A stretch of DNA of 44,364 bases from NCBI GenBank assembly GCA_946478845.1, contig CAMLDI010000023.1, positions 1 through 44,364 on the forward strand. The letters are read 5' to 3'. The notes under the pieces were generated by a model. It saw nothing but the letters and a program-made list of their open reading frames with translations, ran no database searches and was not told the origin of the DNA. The position numbers were made by a program, and so were the translations under genes. This document shows positions 34,656 to 43,365 of this stretch, one piece after another (positions within the stretch are counted from its first letter, which is position 1; each line of letters starts with the position of its first letter). Origin of the DNA: an uncultured Paenibacillaceae bacterium (lineage in GTDB: Bacteria; Bacillota; Bacilli; Aneurinibacillales; Aneurinibacillaceae).

Positions 34656-36428
34656 TTAGATGTATTTCTCTTCCTTGATAATCTTCTCAGCAATTTCCCG
34701 TTTTAACATAATTGTATTCACTGGATCTGCACGCAACAATTTTTTCAAAATAGTTAAACGAGTCCGTAATTCATCCCCTTCATGGCATGCTATTAGGATT
34801 TCTTTCCCCCATTTTTCAATTTGTCCCCATACCTCCCGGATAAATACCTGTACCATATTCATCTGGTGGCGGGCCATTTCTTCTCCTTTTTTCATGGCAT
34901 TTTTGCGGGCACGGAGAAGGGCAGAATCCATAGCATAGACAGTAATGATTAAATTAGATAAGTTCTCCAACAATTCTTGTTGGCTTTCTAATTTGGGACC
35001 AAACCTTTCCACCATTGTTCCACCGGTAAAGAGGGAGATTTTTTTTGCGGCTTCCACCATTCTTCTTTCTTCCCCTAAGATTCCTACAGGCTTTTCAATG
35101 GAGATGGCAATAATCTCCTTTTGCAAAGATTGCAGTTTAGCCATGAGGGGCAAGCGCCCTTGCATTGCCCTTTTAAATAAAGTGGATGGAATCAAGAGAC
35201 GATTGATTTCATTGGTCCCTTCAAAAATCCGATTGATCCTGGAATCCCGGTAAATTTGTTCTATAGGGTATTCGGCAATATATCCATATCCCCCATGAAT
35301 TTGCACCCCTTCATCAGCAACAAAATCCAGGGCTTCGGAACCGAATACTTTGGAAATGGAGTATTCCATGGCATGTTCTTCAATGGCTTTTGCGGAGAAC
35401 TTTGCCGCATAATCTGTTAAATCAATCTGCTTCACTGCTTCTTCTAAGTAAGCACCCGTTCGATAAGTAAGGCTTTCACTAACAAAGGTGCGGATCACCA
35501 TATCTGCTATCTTTTTCTGAATCAATGGGAAGCGGGAGATAGGGGTATGAAATTGTTGCCGTTGGTTGCCATAAACAACGGCTTCTTCGATGGCCCATTT
35601 ACAGGCTCCAATGGTGCCAATCCCTAATTTATACCGGCCAATATTTAAGATATTAAAAGCAATTTGATGGCCCTTCCCAATTTCACCAAGCACATTGCCT
35701 ACAGGAACAGGCACTTGATCCAGGATCAACGGGCATGTTGACGATCCCTTAATTCCCATTTTCTTTTCTTCTGGCCCTACAGAAACCCCGGGATAGCCTC
35801 TTTCCACAATAAAAGCAGTGAATTTCTCCCCATCTATTTTGGCATAAACAATATAAAGGTCAGCAAAACCCGCATTGGTAATAAACTGTTTGGTTCCATT
35901 AAGAATATAATGGGTTCCTTCCTTATTTAAAACAGCCGTGGTTTTAGCGCTTAAGGCATCTGAACCAGAGGATGGCTCCGTTAAACAATAAGCAGAAATT
36001 TTTTCCCCTGAAGCAAGAAGAGGGAGGTATTTTTCTTTCTGTGCCACCGTACCAAAAAATACGATGGGCAGTGTGCCAATGCCAACATGAGCCCCATAGC
36101 TGAGAGAAAAGGAGCCTCCTCGCACCAGGTTCTCTCCAATCAAGCTGGAACTGATTTTATCCAATCCTAATCCGCCAAATTCTTCAGGGATATCCCCACT
36201 AAGCAACCCTAGTTCCCCAGCCTGGCGCATTAGTTTGACCGTTAAGGGATAACTAAGTTTTTCCAGGGTTTCCCGGTGGGGTTGTATTTCCCCTTCTACA
36301 AACTCCCTGGTCATTTTTTCAATCATCCGTTGCTCTTCCGTGAAATCTTCAGGGGTAAATACCTTTTCCAATTCCTCTTCTTCTAAGAGAAATTGGCCGC
36401 CAATAGGTATTCCTCTTACCTGATCCAT
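34656..36428 (-). CDS. fadE: Acyl-CoA dehydrogenase
   Basis: FAD enzyme doing the first oxidation of fatty-acid beta-oxidation. N-terminal and middle acyl-CoA dehydrogenase domains are clear (EEFGGLGLDKI, AYCLTEPSSGSDA, TKQFITNAGFADLYIVYAK); the FAD/active-site region QIHGGYGYIAEYPIEQIYRDSRI is near residue 385. The 590-aa length with a C-terminal helical extension equals the FadE/YusJ type rather than short ACADs of about 380 aa. It ends the fadN-fadA-fadE operon, 12 nt after fadA. Electron transfer flavoprotein genes are not in the window. Confidence 0.94.
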   Translation of the reverse strand: MDQVRGIPIGGQFLLEEEELEKVFTPEDFTEEQRMIEKMTREFVEGEIQPHRETLEKLSYPLTVKLMRQAGELGLLSGDIPEEFGGLGLDKISSSLIGENLVRGGSFSLSYGAHVGIGTLPIVFFGTVAQKEKYLPLLASGEKISAYCLTEPSSGSDALSAKTTAVLNKEGTHYILNGTKQFITNAGFADLYIVYAKIDGEKFTAFIVERGYPGVSVGPEEKKMGIKGSSTCPLILDQVPVPVGNVLGEIGKGHQIAFNILNIGRYKLGIGTIGACKWAIEEAVVYGNQRQQFHTPISRFPLIQKKIADMVIRTFVSESLTYRTGAYLEEAVKQIDLTDYAAKFSAKAIEEHAMEYSISKVFGSEALDFVADEGVQIHGGYGYIAEYPIEQIYRDSRINRIFEGTNEINRLLIPSTLFKRAMQGRLPLMAKLQSLQKEIIAISIEKPVGILGEERRMVEAAKKISLFTGGTMVERFGPKLESQQELLENLSNLIITVYAMDSALLRARKNAMKKGEEMARHQMNMVQVFIREVWGQIEKWGKEILIACHEGDELRTRLTILKKLLRADPVNTIMLKREIAEKIIKEEKYI

Positions 36429-36440
36429 GAATTTGCCCCC

Positions 36441-37583
36441 TTAATGGATAAATTCAAAAAGGCCAGCAGCTCCCATCCCACCACCAATACACATGGACAC
36501 CATGCCAAAGCGGGCATTTCTGCGAGCACCCTCATAAAGAAGTGAAACGGTTAATTTGGTACCTGTACAACCTAAAGGATGGCCCAGAGCAATGGCTCCC
36601 CCATTGACATTTATTTTCTCAGGATCAAGATCTAAATGTCGTTGCACATAGATGGCCTGGGCAGCAAAAGCCTCATTGATTTCAAACAAATCCACCTCTT
36701 CTTGCCGAACCCCTGCCATTTTTAAAGCTTTAGGGATTGCCACAATGGGACCAATTCCCATATACTCTGGTTCTACGCCACCTACAGCATAGGAGCGGTA
36801 AATCGCTAATGGTTTTATGCCTAAGGCTTCCGCCTTTTCCCGTGACATAACCACCACTGCAGCTGCACCATCACTGGTTTGGGAGGAATTCCCTGCTGTT
36901 ACTGTGCCCCCTGTACGGAATATGGGTTTAAGTTTGGCAAGTGCTTCCATGCTTGTATCTGCACGCACTCCTTCATCCTGATCAAAAAGCCCCTTTTCTG
37001 TGAGCACAGGAACGATTTCATCCTTAAACTTTCCCCCCTGAATTGCCTGGTAGGCTTTACGATGGCTATCCAGAGAGAACCGGTCTTGCTCTTCCCGGGA
37101 AACGTCAAAATGTTCCGCTACATTTTCAGCGGTATGGCCCATAGCCATATAAATTTCGGGATAACGGTCCATAATTCCCGGATGAGGGGATAATTTATAT
37201 CCTGTCATAGGCACATGACTCATAGATTCTACACCGCCGGCAATAATCACATCAGCCAGGCCAAGCATAATCCGTTCTGCTGCAATAGCGATGGATTGTA
37301 ATCCTGAGGAACAAAAACGATTGATTGTCATAGCAGGTACAGTGACCGGAAACCCTGCATATAAAGTAAGAATACGGGCCATGTTTAAACCCTGTTCCCC
37401 TTCCGGCATGGCACATCCAATGATGACATCATCGATTTCTTCGAGAGAAAGGCCTTTTGCCCTTTTTACAACTTCCCGCAAAACCGTTGCCCCTAAATCC
37501 TCTACCCTTGTATTGCCCAATGCCCCTTTGTGGGATTTACCCACTGCTGTTCTTACAGAAGCAACAATTACAGCTTCCCTCAC
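36441..37583 (-). CDS. fadA: Acetyl-CoA C-acyltransferase (3-ketoacyl-CoA thiolase)
   Basis: Thiolytic cleavage step of beta-oxidation. The nucleophilic cysteine lies in [13 protein letters not shown] near residue 87; the conserved [22 protein letters not shown] and terminal [10 protein letters not shown] are all present. Length 380 aa is slightly short of the usual 390 but complete. GTG start with AGGAGGGG six bases upstream. Sits 16 nt after fadN and 12 nt before fadE. Confidence 0.95.
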   Translation of the reverse strand: MREAVIVASVRTAVGKSHKGALGNTRVEDLGATVLREVVKRAKGLSLEEIDDVIIGCAMPEGEQGLNMARILTLYAGFPVTVPAMTINRFCSSGLQSIAIAAERIMLGLADVIIAGGVESMSHVPMTGYKLSPHPGIMDRYPEIYMAMGHTAENVAEHFDVSREEQDRFSLDSHRKAYQAIQGGKFKDEIVPVLTEKGLFDQDEGVRADTSMEALAKLKPIFRTGGTVTAGNSSQTSDGAAAVVVMSREKAEALGIKPLAIYRSYAVGGVEPEYMGIGPIVAIPKALKMAGVRQEEVDLFEINEAFAAQAIYVQRHLDLDPEKINVNGGAIALGHPLGCTGTKLTVSLLYEGARRNARFGMVSMCIGGGMGAAGLFEFIH

Positions 37584-37599
37584 GTAATTCCCCTCCTTC

Positions 37600-39975
37600 C
37601 TAATTCCGTAATGGTTTTCCTTTTAATAACATGTGTTGCATTCGTTCCTGGGTATTGGGCTCTCCAAGAAGGCTTAAAAAGGCTTCTCTTTCTAAATCCA
37701 ACAAGTATTGTTCTGTGACCCGGCTATTGGAAGGGACATCCCCACCACAAAGGACACTGGCCAATGTACGGGCAATTTTTTCATCATAAGATGAAATCCA
37801 GCCACTTTGTTTCATGGAATAAATCATTAATTTTAAAACACCCTGGCCGTCCTTGCCAACCACGCGAATCTTTTTGACTTTTGGTGGAGCATAATTCAGT
37901 TTCTCTAGGGCCAGCACTCCCTGTTTTGCGTCAAATAACAGTGCATCCCGATTCATGGAAAGCCCATCTGTTTTTCGAAGAAAACCAAGGGATCGGGCTT
38001 CTTCCCCACTGGAGGATACTTTCGCTAAAGCAATGGTTTCAAATGCTTTATTTACAAAGGGTTGCAAATCCCCTTTGTCATATAAATCATCAATCGGCTC
38101 AGTATAACGCAATAAGAATTCCTTGCATCCACCCCCAGCGGGAATTAAACCAACACCTGTTTCCACTAATCCCATATAGGTTTCTGCAGAAGCCTGTATT
38201 CGGGATGCAGGCAAACAAATTTCCACCCCTCCTCCCAGAGCCATGCCAAAGGGAGCAGCAACCACTGGTTTTTTGCAATATTTTATTGCCTGATTTGCCT
38301 GCTGGAAGCGGTCCACCATATCCTCTAACTCATCCCAATTTTCATCCTGGGCTTCCATCAACACCATCATTAAATTGGCTCCCACACAAAATTGGGCGCC
38401 ATCATGATGAATCACTAAACCCCGATAATTTTTTTCCACCTCTTCAATGGAGGTTTTAATCATATCAATAATGTCATAACCAATGGCCTGATTAGGGGAG
38501 TGAAACACAAGACAAGCAACATCATCGCCCACATCATAGAGGCTGGCCCCTGCATTGGTCAAAATGGGAGTATTCTTCTCCTGATAATCAACTACTTTTT
38601 CCAGCTGTTTCTTACGCTCTTCTTCTTTTCGTTCTCCCGAAAATGTATGAAAGTAACGAACCCCTTGTTCTTTTTCATAAAAGGATGTTATTCCCTGTGC
38701 CAGCAAATTTTCTATCCATTTAGGAATTTGTTCCCCTTCATTTTTCATGCGTTCTGTTACCCTGGCCAGCCCTATGGCATCCCAGATTTCAAAAGGCCCT
38801 AAATCCCAATTGAATCCCCATTTCATTCCCTGGTCAATATCAACAAGATCCTCTGCAATTTCAGGGATTTTATGGGCTGAATATAACAGGGTTTTCTTTA
38901 AAATCTCCCATAAAAATTGCCCTCCAGGACTTTGGCTATTGAACAATCCCTTTAAACGGGTCTGGACTTCTTTTCTAGAAACAAGAGTCTCTAAACCTGC
39001 CATCCCCCCTTTTTTTCGGGGAGCATATTCCTGTGTGGCCCAGTTAAAAACATCCATTTCCCTGCTATTGCTTCCTATCTTTTTCCAATAGAAACCCTTT
39101 CCATTTTTATCCCCAATCTGTCCCCTATTCACCATTCCTTGAATCCAGGCTGGAATGGTGAATACTTCCTTTTCCCACCCCTCAACCATATGGTCCCGCA
39201 CATTATTGGCCACATGGATAAAGGTATCTAATCCAACCATATCCAGGGTTCTGAATGTAGCGCTTTTTGGCCTGCCAATAAAAGTTCCGGTTAACGCATC
39301 TACTTCTTCAATGGACAACCCTCTTTTCACCATTTCTTGCAATGTAATCATCATGCCATAAACCCCTATACGATTGGCAATAAAGTTGGGAGTATTATGG
39401 GCAATCACTACCCCTTTGCCCAATTTCATTTCCGCAAAAGATTGAAACCTACGAACTAATTCCATCTGTGTATCCTTGCCCGGAATAATTTCCAGTAATT
39501 TCATATAACGGGGAGGATTAAAAAAATGGGTACCAAAAAAGGCCCTGCGAAAGGATTCAGTCCTTCCCTCAACGATCGCATCAATGGAAACACCGGATGT
39601 ATTGGTGGTTACCATCGTGCCTTCTTTCCAATACTTTTCAACCCTTGCCATTAGTGCTTTTTTGACCTCCAGTTTTTCCACTACAGCTTCTATAACCCAA
39701 TCCACTTCTCGAACCCGGAATAAATCATCTTCAAAATTACCGGGAATAATATACTGTATGCGATTTTTTATAAATAATGGAGAAGGTTTCAACGTTAATA
39801 AACGTTGGATCCCTTCTTCAGCAATTAAGTTACGATTCATTGTCTTTTTTGCCCCTGGAATGGTTTTTGTCGCTAAATCTAATAAATAGGTCTGAATCCC
39901 GGCATTAGCCAAATGGGCAGCAATGGCCGCACCCATCACTCCCGCACCAAGAACAGCAGCTTTCTGAATCATCAT
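37600..39975 (-). CDS. fadN: 3-hydroxyacyl-CoA dehydrogenase / enoyl-CoA hydratase, two-domain
   Basis: A 791-aa bifunctional beta-oxidation enzyme with the dehydrogenase first and hydratase last, the FadN (YusL) order and not that of E. coli FadB. Residues 1-300 hold the NAD-binding loop [20 protein letters not shown] and [16 protein letters not shown]. The crotonase region at about 490-700 holds [18 protein letters not shown] 39975 is about ten bases from GGGAGGG. First gene of the operon. In B. subtilis this operon is repressed by FadR, but I found no convincing FadR operator in the short spacer shared with the divergent selenoprotein gene. Confidence 0.95.
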   Translation of the reverse strand: MMIQKAAVLGAGVMGAAIAAHLANAGIQTYLLDLATKTIPGAKKTMNRNLIAEEGIQRLLTLKPSPLFIKNRIQYIIPGNFEDDLFRVREVDWVIEAVVEKLEVKKALMARVEKYWKEGTMVTTNTSGVSIDAIVEGRTESFRRAFFGTHFFNPPRYMKLLEIIPGKDTQMELVRRFQSFAEMKLGKGVVIAHNTPNFIANRIGVYGMMITLQEMVKRGLSIEEVDALTGTFIGRPKSATFRTLDMVGLDTFIHVANNVRDHMVEGWEKEVFTIPAWIQGMVNRGQIGDKNGKGFYWKKIGSNSREMDVFNWATQEYAPRKKGGMAGLETLVSRKEVQTRLKGLFNSQSPGGQFLWEILKKTLLYSAHKIPEIAEDLVDIDQGMKWGFNWDLGPFEIWDAIGLARVTERMKNEGEQIPKWIENLLAQGITSFYEKEQGVRYFHTFSGERKEEERKKQLEKVVDYQEKNTPILTNAGASLYDVGDDVACLVFHSPNQAIGYDIIDMIKTSIEEVEKNYRGLVIHHDGAQFCVGANLMMVLMEAQDENWDELEDMVDRFQQANQAIKYCKKPVVAAPFGMALGGGVEICLPASRIQASAETYMGLVETGVGLIPAGGGCKEFLLRYTEPIDDLYDKGDLQPFVNKAFETIALAKVSSSGEEARSLGFLRKTDGLSMNRDALLFDAKQGVLALEKLNYAPPKVKKIRVVGKDGQGVLKLMIYSMKQSGWISSYDEKIARTLASVLCGGDVPSNSRVTEQYLLDLEREAFLSLLGEPNTQERMQHMLLKGKPLRN

Positions 39976-40052
39976 CTCTGCAATTCCCTCCCCTCACTAC
40001 TATCTATATAGGAAAAAATGGGGAACTATCACTTTTTTATGGACAATGGTCA

Positions 40053-40081
40053 CTGACAATTCCCTTGGACTTTGTTATAAT
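40053..40081 (+). promoter_or_regulatory. Sigma-A promoter of the HesB-like selenoprotein gene
   Basis: CTGACA (40053-40058), 17-nt spacer, TATAAT (40076-40081). Confidence 0.7.
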
Positions 40082-40135
40082 ACGGTACGGGGTATTAATC
40101 CTGGAATAAAAAAAAGGAAAAGGAGTTTAAAACAA

Positions 40136-40420
40136 ATGCAAATTACTTCTGAAGCAAAAGCAGAACTATTAAAACGCTTTGCTGAAAATAAAGCAGATAC
40201 ACTTCGCATTTATTTCGCTGGCTATGGCTGAGGCGGTCCAAAAATTGGGATGGCTCTGGAAGAGGCACAGGAAAACGATCATGTTGAAGTCATTAACGAA
40301 ATTAAAGTAGCGTGTGATGAAATGGTTTATTCACAGGTGAAAGATTCAGAAATCCATTATGAGACATCTTTCTGGGGAAGCGGTTTTGTTCTTCGGGGTG
40401 CTCAAACTTCTTCTTGCTAA
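40136..40420 (+). CDS. HesB/IscA-like selenoprotein with in-frame UGA (Sec32)
   Basis: A 94-aa protein. Residues 1-31 (MQITSEAKAELLKRFAENKA ... RIYFAGYG) and 33-94 (GGPKIGMALEEAQ ... WGSGFVLRGAQTSSC) are in one frame, interrupted only by TGA at 40229-40231. Both halves fit the HesB-like family, in which the position after AGYG is a conserved Cys, and selenocysteine versions of exactly this motif are known in Firmicutes. So UGA is read as Sec32. A small hairpin with a GGA loop lies 26 nt after the UGA, as expected for a bacterial SECIS. It has its own promoter and an AAAAGGAG ribosome site. Proposed role: Fe-S cluster or metal/redox handling, unproven. It is annotated as broken by ordinary gene callers. 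Confidence 0.86.
40251..40267 (+). promoter_or_regulatory. Candidate bacterial SECIS element
   Basis: Stem CTCT/AGAG (40254-40257 with 40261-40264) with apical loop GGA, extended past a G-G mismatch by TG/CA. The loop starts 27 nt after the UGA and begins with G, both within the range described for bacterial SECIS elements. The stem is short. Confidence 0.5.
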
Positions 40421-40426
40421 AAAAAA

Positions 40427-40458
40427 GCGGATGCAGTTTTCTCTGCATCCGCTTTTTT
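40427..40458. terminator. Bidirectional terminator
   Basis: Perfect 10-bp stem GCGGATGCAG/CTGCATCCGC, TTTTCT loop, T-run on one side and A-run on the other. Serves the selenoprotein gene and the convergent aminotransferase gene. Confidence 0.93.
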
Positions 40459-40481
40459 CGCTGCTTAATAATGTATTCCTC

Positions 40482-41666
40482 TTAAACAAACTCTCGTAAA
40501 ACCCTCGCCAGGCATTTCAGACCTTCCACTATCCGATCCTCCGGCATATTGGAGAAGTTCAGGCGGAAGGTGTTTTCATTACCTCCGTTAGGAAAAAAGG
40601 ACCCCCCAGGGACAAAAGCCACATTTTTCTCCAGGCTTTTAAGCAGAACATCCCGGGCATTCACATGGGCCGGAAGTTCCACCCAGGCAAACAAACCACC
40701 CTGAGGCCGAGTAAACGTTACATTTTCGGGAAATTCCTCTTCCATAGTTTTCACTGTCAAATCCCGGCGCAGTTTATAGACTTCGCGAATTTTGGCAATA
40801 TGGGCATCGATATCATACAACTCAAGGTATTTGGCGATTTCCATTTGGGCAATGGTATTGCATTGCAAATCCGCCCCTTGCTTCACAAGGACATATTTTT
40901 CGATTACCCTTTGATCTCCGGCAATCCAACCAATGCGATACCCGGGGCAAAAAGTTTTCGAAAAGGATCCCAGGGAAATAACGTACCCTTTGGAATCAAA
41001 TGATTTAAGAGAGGGCAGGGTTTCCCCTTCAAATCTCAATTCACCATAAGGGTTATCCTCAATAATCATGACTTCATGCTTCATAGCCAATTGGACAAGC
41101 TTCTCTCTTCTTTCCATGCTCCATGTCCGTCCCGTTGGGTTCTGGAAGTCAGGAATCACATAAATGATTTTCACCCGTTCTGTCTCATGAAGAATCTTTT
41201 CCAGTTCCCCAGTCACCATGCCTTCCCCATCGGTTGGCACTTCAACAAACTTACATCCATAGGCTTTAAACGCACTTATCGCCGCTAAATAAGTAGGACT
41301 TTCACACAACACCACATCTCCCTCATCCAGAAAAACTTTGCCCGAAAGGTCCAAAGCCTGTTGAGAACCATGGGTTAATAAAATGTTGTCTGATTGTAAA
41401 TCTGTGGATAAACGTGCATTCATTCGCTGGGCAATCCACTCCCGCAAAGGAGCATATCCCTCTGTGGTGGTATACTGGAGAGCTTTTGCCCCTTCTTCTT
41501 CCAGGACCATGCGATTGACAGTTTTAATGTCCTCAATAGGAAAAAGTTCTGGGGCTGGCAACCCCCCAGCAAAAGAGATAACTTCCGGCCTTTCCGTCAC
41601 TTTTAATATTTCTCTAATCTCTGAAGCTTTTAAATGCGACATTCTGTTTGCAAACTTAAATTCCAT
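40482..41666 (-). CDS. PLP-dependent aminotransferase, LysN/2-aminoadipate type
   Basis: Class I/II aminotransferase, 394 aa. The PLP lysine is Lys237 in SLGSFSKTFCPGYRIGW; LTHGSQQALDL (about 97), DFQNPTGR and the C-terminal Arg in ENTFRLNFSN are as expected. It resembles the stand-alone LysN/MocR-like enzymes that transaminate 2-aminoadipate or branched-chain and aromatic amino acids; substrate not decided. ATG 41666 (MEFKFANRMSHLKASEI) has GGGGGAG six bases upstream; the frame runs on to 41681. A decayed copy of a related gene lies directly upstream. Confidence 0.92.
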   Translation of the reverse strand: MEFKFANRMSHLKASEIREILKVTERPEVISFAGGLPAPELFPIEDIKTVNRMVLEEEGAKALQYTTTEGYAPLREWIAQRMNARLSTDLQSDNILLTHGSQQALDLSGKVFLDEGDVVLCESPTYLAAISAFKAYGCKFVEVPTDGEGMVTGELEKILHETERVKIIYVIPDFQNPTGRTWSMERREKLVQLAMKHEVMIIEDNPYGELRFEGETLPSLKSFDSKGYVISLGSFSKTFCPGYRIGWIAGDQRVIEKYVLVKQGADLQCNTIAQMEIAKYLELYDIDAHIAKIREVYKLRRDLTVKTMEEEFPENVTFTRPQGGLFAWVELPAHVNARDVLLKSLEKNVAFVPGGSFFPNGGNENTFRLNFSNMPEDRIVEGLKCLARVLREFV

Positions 41667-41692
41667 ACAGTTCTCCCCCAAATTCTATCCCC

Positions 41693-41902
41693 TCAAAAGA
41701 TGGGATTGATTTCTATATCTAAATACGGCTCCTGATTTTCTGAGATTTCTATTAGTTCCTTCATAGCTTCACATAATCTCTTAATCCCTTCACCTATGTC
41801 CTGGATCGGTGCATAGGTAAAATTTAAACGAATGAAGTGATCCCCCTGTTCTGATGTAAAAAAAGGTGTTCCTGGAACAAAAACCACTTTATGTTCATAT
41901 TT
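41693..41902 (-). pseudogene. C-terminal fragment of a second PLP aminotransferase
   Basis: The last 69 codons or so of an aminotransferase related to the downstream gene: KVVFVPGTPFFTSEQGDHFI aligns with NVAFVPGGSFFPNGGNENTF, then IRLNFTYAPIQDIGEGIKRL. A TAG stop lies immediately upstream (41905-41903), and the sequence before it is unrelated, so at least 80% of the gene is missing. No ribosome site fits the GTG at 41887. Probably the scar of a tandem duplication that was deleted. Confidence 0.8.
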
Positions 41903-42077
41903 CTAGTTTAACCCCCAAACAACCACCAATCCAGATGTTTTTCAATCAACCAATTAAGAAAACCCATTTGGCTTTTTTGATCTAAAAGGAGTTTTACTCC
42001 CTTTTCCCGAAGTGGAATATTACTTTTACAACATCGTTGTCGCATCATAGATTGAAAATCTGGAATGAGGTGGGAAA

Positions 42078-43007
42078 ATGCTTAATGAAAGTATTATGGC
42101 AATACCCCAGGAACTTTTAATCCTTGGGGCAGCAGTGAAAACCGGAATGATTGAGGCTTTGCGGAAAAGCACAACCTGCAAAGAGTTGGCTGAAGAATTA
42201 ACCCTGAATCCCAGGGCTGTTTGGATGGTGGTTGAAGCTTTGGCCGATCTTGGCTATGTAGACAGGCAGGAGGAAAAAGTAACGCTGTCAGAAGGGGCTC
42301 GAAAAATGATCTATGACCAGACAGCACCCAATTATGTGGGATTTTCCTTTATGCACCGCTATAATATGATTCAGTCCTGGGCACAATTGCCTGATGTTCT
42401 TACCAGTGGCCATCCAGCACTTAAGCACAATGACCCGAATAATACTTTCTACTTTATGGAAGCCATGCGCCATGGAGCGGAAAAAAGTGCCCCGACGATT
42501 GCAAATTTACTCCTGTCCCATCCGGCAAGAGGGAAACGAGTACTGGATATCGGGGGTGGCCCTCTCATTTACGGAACTGCTTTTACAGCACTAGGAGGAA
42601 AAGTAACTGTTTTAGATCTGCCTCCCGTTGTTGATTTAATGCAAGAGAAAGCTAAAAAAGCCGGAATCACCATGATTCCAGGTGACTTTAACGTAGGTTT
42701 GCCTCCCGGACCTTTCGATCAGGCTTTTTTGGGAAATATATGCCATATTTTCGGTGAAGCGGAAAACCAGGAATTGTTTAAAAAAGTAGGCCAGGTATTA
42801 GTTCCCGGCGGACGCATAGCAATTGTTGATATGGTGCGAGGAACCAATCCCTTTGCATCTGTTTTTGGCGTGAATATGCTAGTTAATACCAGGAATGGCG
42901 GTACCTGGACCCTGGATCAGTACACCGGGTGGCTTGCCGAAGCTGGTTTTCATAATGTGAAATTAACCGAAGTAGCGGGACGGCAAATCATTACAGCAGA
43001 CTATTAG
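42078..43007 (+). CDS. SAM-dependent O-methyltransferase-like protein
   Basis: A 309-aa protein with an N-terminal winged-helix dimerisation region (about 1-95, TCKELAEELTLNPRAVWMVVEALADLGYVDR) and a C-terminal Rossmann methyltransferase domain. AdoMet motif I is VLDIGGGPLIYG near residue 157; a second acidic strand end is VTVLDLPPVV. The overall plan is that of hydroxyindole/acetylserotonin and antibiotic O-methyltransferases; the substrate is unknown. GAGGTGGG lies three to four bases before the ATG. Single gene, no pathway neighbours visible. Confidence 0.88.
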   Translation: MLNESIMAIPQELLILGAAVKTGMIEALRKSTTCKELAEELTLNPRAVWMVVEALADLGYVDRQEEKVTLSEGARKMIYDQTAPNYVGFSFMHRYNMIQSWAQLPDVLTSGHPALKHNDPNNTFYFMEAMRHGAEKSAPTIANLLLSHPARGKRVLDIGGGPLIYGTAFTALGGKVTVLDLPPVVDLMQEKAKKAGITMIPGDFNVGLPPGPFDQAFLGNICHIFGEAENQELFKKVGQVLVPGGRIAIVDMVRGTNPFASVFGVNMLVNTRNGGTWTLDQYTGWLAEAGFHNVKLTEVAGRQIITADY

Positions 43008-43129
43008 GAAAATGAATGTCTATAACGAACCTAATCTACGTAAAAATTTTCAGATTGAAAATTGCTATAAAACCGTCCGGATTGAACGGTAAATTTTAAC
43101 ACGCAATAGTCTGGGTCAGTTACGCCTAG

Positions 43130-43158
43130 AGGATAGTACAGGGTATCCTTTTATTTCT
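43130..43158 (+). terminator. Possible terminator of the methyltransferase gene
   Basis: Six-bp stem AGGATA/TATCCT, 8-nt loop, U-rich tail. Weak but about 120 nt after the stop. Confidence 0.45.
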
Positions 43159-43240
43159 TTCTTCATATCTTAAGCATACAACGAAACTGAAAAAGGGGGT
43201 ACCATCGGTACCCCTCAAACTTATAAAGTCTATAAAAAAG

Positions 43241-43282
43241 AAATCCCTGAAATTGCCCACAAGCAGTTCCAGGGATTTTTTT
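43241..43282. terminator. Hairpin with T-runs on both strands
   Basis: AAATCCCTG/CAGGGATTT, 20-nt loop, followed by TTTT on plus and TTTCTTTTTT on minus. No gene ends directly here. Confidence 0.5.
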
Positions 43283-43314
43283 ACATTTATTTAAAAACAA
43301 GCTGACACATTTCC

Positions 43315-43338
43315 ACTATTTATGAAATAGTATAAAAT
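43315..43338 (+). promoter_or_regulatory. Dyad and -10-like box before the right-edge gene
   Basis: ACTATTT-ATG-AAATAGT (7-bp arms) joined to TATAAAAT at 43331-43338, about 30 nt before the start codon. Candidate operator or sporulation-type promoter; no -35 identified. Confidence 0.35.
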
Positions 43339-43365
43339 TAATTAATTATGGAGAGGAAAAAAACC

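Larger units (their letters stand above)
43008..43365. other. Gene-free stretch with several hairpins
   Basis: No supportable gene in 357 nt. It holds a possible terminator of the methyltransferase gene (AGGATA/TATCCT, 43130-43149, then TTTATTTCTTTC), a perfect GGGGTACC/GGTACCCC hairpin (43196-43214) with a T-run only on the minus strand, a hairpin AAATCCCTG/CAGGGATTT (43241-43278) with T-runs both ways, and the dyad ACTATTT-ATG-AAATAGT (43315-43331) touching a TATAAA. It may insulate transcription units or hide a small RNA. Confidence 0.6.

Noticed and set aside
37881..38459. 192-codon plus-strand frame
   Set aside because: Wholly antisense to fadN, with low-complexity Pro/His content typical of a shadow frame.
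39976..40052. FadR operator for fadNAE
   Set aside because: No TGAATGA...TCATTCA-type dyad could be found in the spacer.
41908..42048. 46-codon minus-strand frame upstream of the methyltransferase gene
   Set aside because: No ribosome site, no recognisable family and it overlaps the junction next to the aminotransferase relic.
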